Shown: positions 25,129 through 34,432 of the stretch, one piece after another
How positions within the stretch are numbered: position 1 is the stretch's first letter
How the letters are laid out: each line of letters begins with the position of its first letter
Source of the DNA: a bacterium ADurb.Bin236
GTDB lineage: Bacteria > UBP15 > UBA6099
NCBI GenBank assembly: GCA_002069885.1
Contig: MWCD01000002.1
Coordinates: forward strand, 62,001 to 126,000
Length of the DNA: 64,000 bases
Reading direction: 5' to 3'
Program-made: the position numbers and the translations under genes
Notes under the pieces: generated by a model
What the model saw: only the letters and a program-made list of their open reading frames with translations
Told to the model about the DNA's origin: nothing
Databases searched by the model: none

Positions 25129-26028
25129 CTATTTTTTAGCTGCGGCGAGCCATTTATTGTAGTCTTTGTCCCAACCGCTTTTGGCGGCGTCGGTGTATAG
25201 CTTAATGAGCGGGTCGAAGTCTTTTATGGTAACGGGGAAAAAGCGTATTTTCGTTGTTTTCATAAGGCTTCTGTAAGGCTTCAGGGTTTCGGACGTATGG
25301 GCGCTTTCCATCACGCTGGACAGCCTGTTGACGAGCAGCGTGGGAGCGTTCTTGTGTTTCATTATGCCCGGCTGGACGGTCGCCTCAGAGCACACAAGTT
25401 CGGTCAGCTTGCTGGTCATGGCGGGGTTAAACAGCTTGAGGGAGAACACGTTCATCTCGTGCACAAGGGCGAGGTCGACCTCTTTTTTCGCCAGCATGTC
25501 GAGCGAGGCCATGCCGTTGCTGTTCATCTTCACTTCCTTGAAAAGGCCGTCGAAAATCTTGTCGCCGAACATTTTGCGAAGAGGATAGTAGCCGTCGTGT
25601 TCCTTGTAGGTGGCTAGACGCAGGTCTTTCAGCTTGTCGATGCCGGTGATTTTTGTGTCCGAGCTTGAGTAGAGGCACATCCGGGCGGTTTTCTTGTCGA
25701 AAAGCGAAACGCCAAGTATCGGCTCGTATCCGAGCTTGGTGACCAGAAGAAAAAATGGATCGGTGTTTTTTGTGAACGCGAAATCGAGGGCGCCTTTCGC
25801 CGCGTCGTCCGTGAAAGCTTTTTCGTCGTCGTACCACTTGAGTTTCATATCGACTTTCTCAATGTCGGCGACGTATTTAACCACCGCGCCGAGAACGGTT
25901 TTAAGCTGCTGGTCCCGCTCGTCCGGCCCCATGTAAACGCCGAAGTTGTATGTTTCCGCCGCAAAGGTCGCGACCGTTGACACCGCTATCATCGCCGCCG
26001 CTATCGTCGCCGCCGCAATTTTTTTCAT
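25129..26028 (-). CDS. PhnD/SsuA-like periplasmic substrate-binding protein
   Basis: A signal peptide (cleavage near TFAAET) leads a ~275-residue two-lobed binding protein. Segments typical of PhnD-type proteins include a VVKYVADIEKVDMKLKWYDD region, GALDFAFTKNTDPFF, and LVHEMNVFS in the second lobe. The usual role is to deliver phosphonate, phosphite or another oxyanion to an ABC transporter, or to sense ligands. No permease or ATPase gene is beside it, so it may be an orphan receptor. GGAG lies about 10 nt before the ATG. Confidence 0.8.
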   Translation of the reverse strand: MKKIAAATIAAAMIAVSTVATFAAETYNFGVYMGPDERDQQLKTVLGAVVKYVADIEKVDMKLKWYDDEKAFTDDAAKGALDFAFTKNTDPFFLLVTKLGYEPILGVSLFDKKTARMCLYSSSDTKITGIDKLKDLRLATYKEHDGYYPLRKMFGDKIFDGLFKEVKMNSNGMASLDMLAKKEVDLALVHEMNVFSLKLFNPAMTSKLTELVCSEATVQPGIMKHKNAPTLLVNRLSSVMESAHTSETLKPYRSLMKTTKIRFFPVTIKDFDPLIKLYTDAAKSGWDKDYNKWLAAAKK

Positions 26029-26291
26029 AGCCGCCGTCTCCGTTCCGAGGGAAAACTCTCTTGTAGCATTTTATCCGGTGTTTTATCCCTCATTACTATA
26101 TTACCGAAATTCCTCAGGGTTTACACGAAACCGCGAAATATTTAACAGAGCCGCTTGAGTAATAAACGAAGAAAACAGGAGTAATAAAGAGGTTTAGAGG
26201 GGTATATCTGCCGACAAGCGATATATGGCGGAATTTCGCAGTTTATGTTCAATGCCATATAAAAAACCGTTTGTTCGGATGAAATAATTGG

Positions 26292-26297
26292 TATAAT
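26292..26297 (+). promoter_or_regulatory. Extended -10 box immediately upstream of a start codon
   Basis: TGGTATAAT ends at 26297, and the ATG of the next gene begins at 26304. Transcription would start at or next to the A of ATG, and there is no Shine-Dalgarno site. This suggests a leaderless mRNA. Confidence 0.4.
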
Positions 26298-26303
26298 TCA
26301 ACA

Positions 26304-28670
26304 ATGGACAATCTGAGCGACATCGCGAAGCTGTTCGCGCTGAATCTGCCCGCAGCGGCGGCGGCGTGGGTGGCGTCGGGGTTGCTGACGGGGAATCGGC
26401 GCGGGACTGAGCGATTGCTTGCCGCCTGCGTCGTTTTTGTCTCCACGGTCACTTTTACCCTGCTGCTGTTGTCTATGGCGGGTGCGATACGGTTTTCAAA
26501 CGCGTTCGCGGCGCAGATTGTGATTCTGGCGGTTGTTGTTGCGGCGGCGCGCATCAATGCGAAATCTTCGCGGGCGGTTTACTCCCCGGACATTCTTTCT
26601 TTTGGCGAAGCGCCGCATACGGAGCCTGACGCGATGGCGGGCGCGGCGATGGCCGCCGTAAAAGTCATATCCGCTGTCCTTTTCTTGATGATGTGCTCGT
26701 TTGCGCTGACCATGCCTCCGGCGCCGACGGACGCTTTTCTGGATCATCTTGTTTTTCCGGCGGAGTGGCTGCGCGCAGGCAAGATAGTTTTTGTCCAGAC
26801 GCTAAGCCCGGAACAGGCGACTACGTATTATCCGGGGAACGGCGAACTGATGTATATGTGGCTGATGCTGCCGCTGAACGACGACTTGCTGAGCGGGCTG
26901 ATGGAGTCGGCGAGCCTGCTGACGGCGTCGCTGGCGGCGTGCGTGATCGGGATGAGGGCGGGTATGCCGCCAAAGAGCGCGGCGACGGCTGCGGCGGCGG
27001 GAGCCGCGGTCCCGATTGTTCTCGCGCAAACACTCCAATTTGGAATCGACCTTTATTTTACGGCATTTTTCTTGGCCGCAGTCGCGTTTTTGATCCCGAG
27101 GGCGGACGGCGCGCGCGCGAAAGGCGACATGCTGATGGCAGGACTAGCGGCGGGATTGGCTGTCGGCTCGAAGTATTTCGGGGCGGTGATGCTGGCGATT
27201 CTGGTTCCGTTGGTGGCTGCGCGCGCGCGCGGCGAGACATGGAAAAAAGTTCTGTCCAGAGCGGACGTGTTTTTCGCCGCCGCCGCCGCCGCAGGCATAT
27301 TCTGGTACGCGCGCAACCTTTCGTTGACAGGCAGCCCGTTCTACCCGATGGGGCTGGACATATTCGGATGGAAAATATTCGAGGGGGCTTTTGACCGGGC
27401 GGCGATGTTCCGCTCATACCTGCACATGCACGTGTCGGACATGGGGACGCTCGGGAAGATAGTGGTGGGACGGGCGCTCGGCGGCGGAGCGGCTGCGGTT
27501 TTATTCAGCGCGGCTCTGATTGCGGGGGCGCTGAAAGCGGCTCCCGGCAGGGCGACTGCGGCGCGCGCGGTGGCGTTCGCGTCGGCAGCGGGGGCGATTG
27601 CGGCGCAGGCGCGTTACCCCGGTTTTTTGCCGGCGTCGGCGTCGGCGGCGCTTCCGCTGATATCGGGAATCCTGTTTTTTTCGCTGATGTCCACAGCGTT
27701 GAAAACCCGCCGCGCGCCGCATATCCGCTTGGTTATCGCGCTAGTCCCGGCGGTCTTTCTCCTGTTCTGGCATGTGAACCCTTACAACATCGAGAACAAC
27801 GCGAGGTTCCTGGCTCCGGGCCTGATGCTTGCCGCGGTAGGGATAGGGATTGCGATGTGGAAGGGGAAGTGGGAAAGGGGATGGTGGGCGGTCGCGGTCG
27901 CGTTGCTGTTGGGCAACATAGGGGCCGCGTCGCGTTTCGGCGTGTTCGCGCGGGACGCGTTTTTCGGCGGGGCCGGGATTCCGGAATGGGTCTCAAACGC
28001 GGCTCCGGCGCTTGCGCTGTTCGCTGTGGCGGCGCTCGCGGGGTCGGCGGCGTTTTTCGCCCCGGCGGGACGAAAACCCGCGCGCGCGATTGTCCCCGCG
28101 TTGGTGGCCGCCGCGGCTCTGCATTTCGCGCTCCCTTACAAATCCGGCCACATGGAACGATTCAGATACGATTGGTACGGCGCGCACTATCTGGCGTCAG
28201 GATGGCGGGCGCTGAATTCCATCGACTCGGCTTTGACGGTCGCGTATTCAGGCAACTGTTCGCCGTACGGACTGTACGGGCATAAGCTGAAAAACAGAGT
28301 GATATACGCGAATGTGGACGGCAGGCAGGGCGCTGTTTTTCACCACTATGAAAAAGAACTCCGCTCGTTTCCCGGCTACAAGCCGCCCTTGGAATCGGTA
28401 TGGCTCAATCACATCTTCAGGGGATATCCCGATTTCGACGCATGGCTCGCTGTATTGATAAAGGAAGATGTGGACGTTCTTTTCCTCACGCGGGAGTTTG
28501 CGCGCGGGAGAGTGGAAACGCCGGTGGAAGCATATTGGGCGGCGGAAAATCCAGACTTGTTTCATCCCTATTTCATTCAGGGAGACACATTCATATTCGT
28601 AATCAACAAATCAAGGTTCAAACCGGATTCCCCTGAGCCGTTCGAACAAGAAACAGAAACGCCGGAATAA
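26304..28670 (+). CDS. Polytopic GT-C-type glycosyltransferase-like membrane protein
   Basis: A 788-residue protein with more than ten predicted membrane segments and a soluble C-terminal domain (from about residue 620). After the third or fourth helix, MPPAPTDAFLDHLVFPAEWL looks like the acidic first-loop motif of GT-C enzymes (GT39/ArnT-like), which use polyprenyl-phosphate sugars. The C-terminal part (YDWYGAHYLASGWRALNSID...) resembles the extracytoplasmic domain seen in such proteins. I infer transfer of a lipid-linked sugar on the outer face of the inner membrane; donor and acceptor are unknown. The next gene begins 123 bp later. Confidence 0.7.
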   Translation: MDNLSDIAKLFALNLPAAAAAWVASGLLTGNRRGTERLLAACVVFVSTVTFTLLLLSMAGAIRFSNAFAAQIVILAVVVAAARINAKSSRAVYSPDILSFGEAPHTEPDAMAGAAMAAVKVISAVLFLMMCSFALTMPPAPTDAFLDHLVFPAEWLRAGKIVFVQTLSPEQATTYYPGNGELMYMWLMLPLNDDLLSGLMESASLLTASLAACVIGMRAGMPPKSAATAAAAGAAVPIVLAQTLQFGIDLYFTAFFLAAVAFLIPRADGARAKGDMLMAGLAAGLAVGSKYFGAVMLAILVPLVAARARGETWKKVLSRADVFFAAAAAAGIFWYARNLSLTGSPFYPMGLDIFGWKIFEGAFDRAAMFRSYLHMHVSDMGTLGKIVVGRALGGGAAAVLFSAALIAGALKAAPGRATAARAVAFASAAGAIAAQARYPGFLPASASAALPLISGILFFSLMSTALKTRRAPHIRLVIALVPAVFLLFWHVNPYNIENNARFLAPGLMLAAVGIGIAMWKGKWERGWWAVAVALLLGNIGAASRFGVFARDAFFGGAGIPEWVSNAAPALALFAVAALAGSAAFFAPAGRKPARAIVPALVAAAALHFALPYKSGHMERFRYDWYGAHYLASGWRALNSIDSALTVAYSGNCSPYGLYGHKLKNRVIYANVDGRQGAVFHHYEKELRSFPGYKPPLESVWLNHIFRGYPDFDAWLAVLIKEDVDVLFLTREFARGRVETPVEAYWAAENPDLFHPYFIQGDTFIFVINKSRFKPDSPEPFEQETETPE

Positions 28671-28793
28671 AAGAAGTTGCGCGCGACGGCTGAAGATGGA
28701 ATTTCGCTTGAAACGAGTCAAAAAGATGTTCATTGATTGTCGCGTCGGCATCGCGGAACCGGAAGCTTTTCTGACGAAAAACGGGAGAGCGGA

Positions 28794-30170
28794 ATGAAAG
28801 AAATGACGAGGCGGGAGTTTTTGAAGGGGATGGCCGCGGCGGGAGCGGGTGTGGCGGCGGGGATGGCGGCATGGCCGTTCGGCGGCGCCCGCGCGAGCGA
28901 GGAACTTAGGATATCCGCGCGGGGAGCGTTCGTGCGTCAGCGCGGAGAGGGTTTCGCCCGCGTGCGCGCCATATCGCTGGAGCCGGGGTTCAGGATTCAG
29001 GGGGGAGCGGCGGCGACGGACGCATTTAAAATCGAACTGACGAATGTCCGGGCGGGCAGGCTGTCGTTTTCCGGAAAGGGCGTAGAGACGGCGGATATCC
29101 GGGAGTCGGAAGGAACGGTGGTTCTGAGGGCGAACGCGGCTCAGCCGGGAGGCGCCGTTCTGGAAACCGCATACAACCCGGCGACCGGCGAGCGGCTGAA
29201 CTTCATTGCTTTCAGCGACACGCATCTAGGGGCGGACGGGGCGACGGAGCAGTTCGCGCGCGTGCGCCGTCAGGTCAACTTGCGCAAACCGGTTTTCGTG
29301 GTGAACGCGGGGGACAACGTGGATGTCGATGAACCCGCGCAATGGAATGTCTTTGAAACCGAGACGGCGAAGCTGGAAGCGCCTCTGTTTACGACAATCG
29401 GCAACCACGACAGCTACCTGTCGACCAAACTGTACCGGGAGCGGATGGGCAATCTTTATTACGCGGTCAACTGCGGGAACACGCAGTTTCTGATGCTCGA
29501 CAACGCGCAGAAACACAACGACGCAACGTTGAGGATGGACGGGCCGAAACCGGACGAACAATGGGAGTGGCTTGAGGAGCAGCTTGCGCGGCCCTCCGCG
29601 CACAGGTTCGTTTTTTTTCATTTCCCGGTCTATGGAAACCGAAGCATGCTTGACCCCATGTATGTAAGGAACACAACATTTGAGGAAAGAGAAAAGGAAG
29701 TTGAGAGAATGATAGGAATGTTCCGGAAGGCCGGGGTGGAGTATGTCTGTTACGGGCACAAGCACAGCGCGCGTCGAGAAGAAATAGAAGGAATTATATA
29801 TATACAATTAGGAGGCGGGGGCGCGCCGCCGGACAGGACGGGGGAGCGGGACTTGAACTTCGTCCATTTCTTTGTGGACGAAAAAGGCGCGCGGGATTAC
29901 ACCGTGCATATCCATTCCGAACCTGGAGAGATTGAAAGCATAGAGTTCTGCGAATTGAGGGAGACGCTCCCGGTCGGAGCGAAAGAGCCGATAATCGTCC
30001 ACGGAGTCGCAGGAGACAGGCTCGTGGCGGTGGAGCCGGAACTGAAAATACTTTCCGGCCCGGGGACGCTGGAAGCTGGCGGAGTGTTCTCGGCGGACGC
30101 GCCGGGCAGGACGCTCATAGGGTGTTCGCATGGCGGGCTATACATCGAAGCTATGGCAACCATAGAATAA
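28794..30170 (+). CDS. Tat-exported calcineurin-like phosphoesterase
   Basis: A Tat signal (TRREFLKGMAAAG) starts this 458-residue protein. The phosphoesterase core spans about residues 130-340 with metal motifs in order: FSDTHLG, NAGDNVD, IGNHDSY, FFHFPVYG and CYGHKHS. All expected ligands are present, so it is probably an active periplasmic phosphatase or phosphodiesterase. A beta-rich domain precedes the core and an Ig-like one follows it (GTLEAGGVFSADAPGRTLIG). I chose the ATG at 28794 because the Tat motif starts there and a purine-rich GGGAGAGCGGA precedes it. Confidence 0.85.
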   Translation: MKEMTRREFLKGMAAAGAGVAAGMAAWPFGGARASEELRISARGAFVRQRGEGFARVRAISLEPGFRIQGGAAATDAFKIELTNVRAGRLSFSGKGVETADIRESEGTVVLRANAAQPGGAVLETAYNPATGERLNFIAFSDTHLGADGATEQFARVRRQVNLRKPVFVVNAGDNVDVDEPAQWNVFETETAKLEAPLFTTIGNHDSYLSTKLYRERMGNLYYAVNCGNTQFLMLDNAQKHNDATLRMDGPKPDEQWEWLEEQLARPSAHRFVFFHFPVYGNRSMLDPMYVRNTTFEEREKEVERMIGMFRKAGVEYVCYGHKHSARREEIEGIIYIQLGGGGAPPDRTGERDLNFVHFFVDEKGARDYTVHIHSEPGEIESIEFCELRETLPVGAKEPIIVHGVAGDRLVAVEPELKILSGPGTLEAGGVFSADAPGRTLIGCSHGGLYIEAMATIE

Positions 30171-30204
30171 ATAAATATCCAAACCAACAAAGACGTTTTT
30201 TGCA

Positions 30205-30238
30205 GATATGCCACTATTGACATAATAAACATGGCATA
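30205..30238. promoter_or_regulatory. Operator-like inverted repeat upstream of the formate dehydrogenase
   Basis: ATATGCCA (30205-30212) and TGGCATAT (30231-30238) form a perfect 8-bp inverted repeat with an 18-bp spacer. The symmetry fits binding by a dimeric regulator. It lies just upstream of the putative -35 box at 30251. Confidence 0.35.
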
Positions 30239-30250
30239 TTCGATAAGATA

Positions 30251-30278
30251 TTGACATGGCGTTTTAAATGGGTATCTT
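30251..30278 (+). promoter_or_regulatory. Putative fdhAB promoter
   Basis: TTGACA at 30251-30256 is followed after 16 bp by TATCTT (4 of 6). The fdhA start is 87 bp downstream, after GAGAGGGG. Confidence 0.4.
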
Positions 30279-30365
30279 GGAAAAGATTGTGCCGTATTTA
30301 TGTAAGTCTGAGAGTTCTAGTGTGATTAAAAATAAAACTTTTAAGAGAGGGGTGAGTTCACACAC

Positions 30366-33300
30366 ATGAAGCTGACCAGAAGAACGTTTCTGAAAGTTTC
30401 GGGCGCGACGGTGGCCGGACTGTCGCTCAGCGGAATCGGTTTCGGGTTCAAGAGTTCCCGAGCCTACGCCGCAGAGCTGCGCACAAAAGGCGCGACGGTA
30501 ACAACCACCATCTGCCCGTACTGTTCGGTCAGTTGCAGCATCTTGGTGCACGCTGTTGACGGGAAGATAATCAACACCGAAGGCGATCCGGATGCTCCGA
30601 TCAACCGAGGCGCGCTATGCAGCAAAGGCGCGTCGCTGTATCACCTCGCGGTGAACGACGACAGGGTGACCAAGCCGTTGTATCGCGAGCCGTACGGCAA
30701 GGAATGGAAAGAAGTGTCGTGGGACTGGGCGCTCGACGAGATCGCAAAGCGGATAAAGAAGAGCCGCGACGCGAGCTTCGCAGAGAAGAACGCCAAAGGC
30801 GAGACGGTGAACCGGACGGAGGGAATCGCGTCCGTCGGGAGCGCCGCGCTGGACAATGAGGAATGTTACATTTATCAAAAATTCCTAAGAGGTTTGGGTT
30901 TGGTGTATATAGAACACCAAGCCCGCATATGACACTCGGCTACTGTAGCGGCTCTGGGAGAGTCGTTCGGCCGAGGAGCAATGACCAATCACTGGATCGA
31001 TTTCGCCAACAGCGATGTCGTGCTGGTGATGGGAAGCAACGCAGCGGAAAACCACCCGATATCATTTAAATGGGTAACGAAGGCGATGGAGAAAGGCGGC
31101 AAGCTTATTAGCGTCGACCCGCGTTTCACCAAGACTTCCGCCAAGGCGGACATCTACGCGCGCCTTCGCTCCGGGACGGACATTCCGTTCTTGGGCGGCA
31201 TGATTAAGTATATTCTGGACAACGATCTGATCGACAAGTTCTATGTCCAGAATTACACGAACGCTTCGTTCCTCATCAACAAGGACTTCAAGTTCGAGGA
31301 CGGGCTGTTCTCCGGGTATAACGAGGAGAAACGCAGTTACGACAAGGCGACATGGGCGTATCAGAAGGACGCCAACGGCGTGATAATGAAGGATCCCTCG
31401 ATGCAGGATCCGAACTGCGTATATCAGCTTCTGAAAAAGCATTATTCCCGCTATGACATCGACAAGGTTGTGGAAGTGACTGGAACGACCAAGGACGAGT
31501 TGTTGAAGGTCTATAAGACGTACACTTCCACCTCCGGTCCCGCGAAGTCTGGAACCATTCTGTACGCGATGGGCTGGACGCAGCACACGGTGGGGACGCA
31601 GAACATTCGCACTATGTCGATGATTCAGACGCTATTGGGCAACATGGGAGTGGCTGGCGGCGGCGTGAACGCGTTGCGCGGCGAGTCGAATGTGCAAGGC
31701 TCGACAGACTACGGTCTGCTCTTCCACATACTGCCCGGCTACCTGAAGTTCCCCCTCGGCTCACAAGCCACGCTGGCGGACTTCCTGAAGGCCACCACGC
31801 CGACGACGGCGGAGCCTCAGAGCCTCAACTGGTGGAGCAACACCCCGAAGTACATGGTCAGCCTGCTGAAGGCTTTCTACGGCGAAGCCGCGACGAAGGA
31901 AAACGATTTCGGATACGGCTGGTTGCCGAAGGGCGACGTGGGAGCCAACTACTCTTGGCTCAATCTGTTCGATCAGATGAGCAAGGGGAAATTCACCGGA
32001 TTCTTCGCGTGGGGTATGAACCCGGCGTGCAGCAGCGCGAACGCCGGAAAAGTGCGCAAGGCTCTCGGCGAACTCGACTGGCTTGTGAACGTGAACCTGT
32101 TCCCGAACGAGACGGGACAGTTCTGGAAAGGCCCGGGGATGGACCCGAGCAAGATAAAGACGGCCGTGTTCATGCTCCCGTGCGCGGCGTCGGTGGAAAA
32201 AGAAGGCAGCGTCAGCAACAGCGGACGCTGGGCGCAGTGGCGCTACAAAGCCGCCAATCCTCCGGGAGAGGCGATGCCGGACGCCGAGATTATAGAAGGT
32301 CTCGTCCACCGCGTGAAAGAGCTTTACAAGAAGGAAGGCGGAGCGTTCCCGGCCCCGATACTGAGCCTTGCGTGGGATTACGAGGAAAACGGCCATCTGA
32401 GCGTTCGCAAGATAGCCCGCGAGATTAACGGCTACTACACGCAGGATGTGCCCGGAGCGGACGGAGCGGTGTTCAAGAAGGGGTCGCAGTTGGCGAACTT
32501 CGTCGGCCTGAAAGACGACGGGACGACCGCATGCGGCAACTGGCTGTATAGCGGAAGCTACCCCGAAGCCGGAAACATGATGATGCGCCGGGACAACAAC
32601 GACGCGTCGGGCATCGGGCTTTACTCCAACTGGTCGTGGTGCTGGCCGTTGAACCGCCGCATCATATACAACCGCGCGTCGGTAGACCTCGACGGAAACC
32701 CGCGCCGCCCCGAACTGCCCGTCATCAAGTGGGACGGAGCCAAGTGGGTCGGAGACATCGCGGACAACGCGGCTCCCCCGATGTCGGACAAGGAAAAAGG
32801 AAAGCTTCCTTTCATCATGACATCCGAAGGAGTCGCCAAGCTGTTCGGTCCCGGACTGGCCGAAGGCCCGTTCCCGGAACACTACGAACCGCTGGAATGC
32901 CCGGTGGAGAACAACGCGTTCAGTTCTCAGAGAATCAACCCGACCGTCAAACTGTTCAACGAGAAGGGCGAGGGAGAAGGCAAGGACGTGTATCTGACTT
33001 GCGACCCGCGCTATCCGTTCGTGTGCTCCACGTACAGAGTGGTGGAACACTGGCAGACGGGGCTTATGACCCGCTGGAACAAGCAGCTTGTCGAATTGGC
33101 TCCGCAGAACTTTGTTGAGATGAGCAAAGAGCTTGCGGCTCTCAAGGGAATAAAGAACGGCGAGATGGTGACGATCAAATCGCCGCGCGGACAGATCGAC
33201 GCCGTCGCGATGGTGACATCGAGATTCAAACCGTTCACAGTCAAGGGGCAGACCGTCCATCAAGTGGGAACGACGTGGCACTTCGGCTGGTGCGCGCCTG

Positions 33301-33407
33301 TAAACGGCGGAGACACCGCGAACCTGCTCACGCCCACCGTGGGCGACGCCAACACCATGATCCCGGAATCAAAGGCGTTCATGGTTAATATTGAAAGGAA
33401 GGGGTGA
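30366..33407 (+). CDS. fdhA: Selenocysteine formate dehydrogenase, catalytic alpha subunit (in-frame UGA)
   Basis: The catalytic subunit oxidises formate to CO2 at a molybdo- or tungstopterin centre; reversal is possible. It is 1013 residues if the TGA at 30930-30932 is read as selenocysteine 189. The flanks (YIEHQARI-U-HSATVAAL and then AMTNHWIDFANSDVVLVMGSN) match FdnG-type enzymes exactly where their Sec lies, and the frame is unbroken on both sides. A Tat signal (TRRTFLK) sends it to the periplasm. The [4Fe-4S] ligands are C50, C53, C57 and C85. fdhB follows after 6 bp. No membrane gamma subunit is present, so it is probably a soluble periplasmic FdhAB as in Desulfovibrio. Confidence 0.96.
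30933..30975 (+). promoter_or_regulatory. Bacterial SECIS element for selenocysteine insertion
   Basis: Immediately after the UGA, an outer 6-bp stem (CTCGGC 30935-30940 with GCCGAG 30970-30975) encloses an inner 7-bp stem (CGGCTCT 30949-30955 with AGAGTCG 30959-30965, one G-T pair). The inner stem is capped by the loop GGG. The apical loop lies 24 nt from the UGA and begins with G, as expected for SelB-recognised bSECIS hairpins. Confidence 0.85.
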
Positions 33408-33413
33408 TCGGGA

Positions 33414-34136
33414 ATGGCTTACGCAAAACTGTTTGACTCGTCGAAATGCATCGCCTGCCGCGGTTGCCAGAAAGCTTGCAAGAACTGGAATCAGGATCCC
33501 GCGGAAAAGACGACCAACCGAGGAACCCACCAGAACCCGCCCGACCTTTCACACCAGACCCGCACAGTGGTCCGCTTCAAGGAACAGGAAGGCGGAGACC
33601 TCGGAATCATCTGGACGTTCTTCAAGGACTCCTGCCGCCACTGCATAGAGCCGGCCTGCAAGATGATCGCCGACGGCACGGATGAACAGGCCGTCGTCAT
33701 CACCGACACTGGCGCCGTGATCTACAATGAGCGGACAGCTAAGGTTGAAGGGATGAACTGCGGATACAACATCCCGAAGCAGGAAAAAGACGGAGCGCCG
33801 TACGTGAAGTGCACGCTCTGTTTCGACCGGATCACGAACGGCCTGCAGCCGGCGTGCGTCACCACATGCCCGACCGGCGCGCTCGAATTCGGCAAGCGCG
33901 AGGATATCGTTAAACTCGCCCTCCAGCGCGTTGAAGAGGCCAAGAAACGCTACCCGGACGCTCACATATCGAGCGATTATAAGGAAGTCAACTACATTCA
34001 GGTCTTCCACTATAAGGAAGATATGTTCGAAATGTACGCTGACAGAGAGAAACAGCAGAAGATCAAAATGGCTTCCCGCCGCGATCTTCTCAATCCGAAG
34101 AAAGCAGCCGGAATGATCTCGAAGCTGCTGGGCTGA
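33414..34136 (+). CDS. fdhB: Formate dehydrogenase iron-sulfur beta subunit
   Basis: This electron-transfer subunit would carry electrons from the catalytic subunit to a cytochrome or ferredoxin. The 240-residue protein has the four-cluster cysteine layout of FdnH/HybA-like subunits: CIACRGCQKACKNW, CRHCIEPACKM, CTLCFDR and CVTTCPTGAL. It has no signal peptide, so it is probably carried through Tat with the alpha subunit, and no C-terminal membrane helix, unlike E. coli FdnH. It follows fdhA by 6 bp and is followed by a strong terminator. Confidence 0.95.
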   Translation: MAYAKLFDSSKCIACRGCQKACKNWNQDPAEKTTNRGTHQNPPDLSHQTRTVVRFKEQEGGDLGIIWTFFKDSCRHCIEPACKMIADGTDEQAVVITDTGAVIYNERTAKVEGMNCGYNIPKQEKDGAPYVKCTLCFDRITNGLQPACVTTCPTGALEFGKREDIVKLALQRVEEAKKRYPDAHISSDYKEVNYIQVFHYKEDMFEMYADREKQQKIKMASRRDLLNPKKAAGMISKLLG

Positions 34137-34162
34137 CATTTTAAGAAGCACAAGCGAAACGC

Positions 34163-34192
34163 AAGGGGCGGCTTTCGGGCCGCCCCTTTTTT
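34163..34192 (+). terminator. Intrinsic terminator of fdhAB
   Basis: AAGGGGCGGC and GCCGCCCCTT form a 10-bp GC-rich stem around a 6-nt loop, followed by a run of six T (34187-34192). It lies 26 bp after the fdhB stop. Confidence 0.9.
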
Positions 34193-34293
34193 ATTATATC
34201 AAAAGCATCCGAGGCGAATGGCGTCACAATGCTGATTGTCATACATGCGTTTGCGCATATGGCTTAATGGCAAACGTCAATGATCGCAAAACC

Positions 34294-34314
34294 GGGCGAC
34301 CCGCCGGGTCGCCC
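34294..34314. repeat. GGGCGACCC palindrome, copy 2
   Basis: The same 9-bp stem as at 12162-12182, here with loop GCC. It lies in the gene-free stretch between the fdhAB terminator and the PfkB gene. Confidence 0.6.
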
Positions 34315-34432
34315 ATACGGGCCGCTTGCGTGTGGCGGGCGGCGTTCCGGTTGGCATGTTGGCGATTCGTGAAACGCCCTTGCGGGAGCATGGTGGGTAT
34401 ATTATTGGCAATAGAGAAAACGGCGGCGCGCG

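Noticed and set aside
30930-30932. Reading the TGA in fdhA as a nonsense mutation or frameshift
   Set aside because: The frame is continuous, the position is the known selenocysteine site, and a SECIS hairpin follows.
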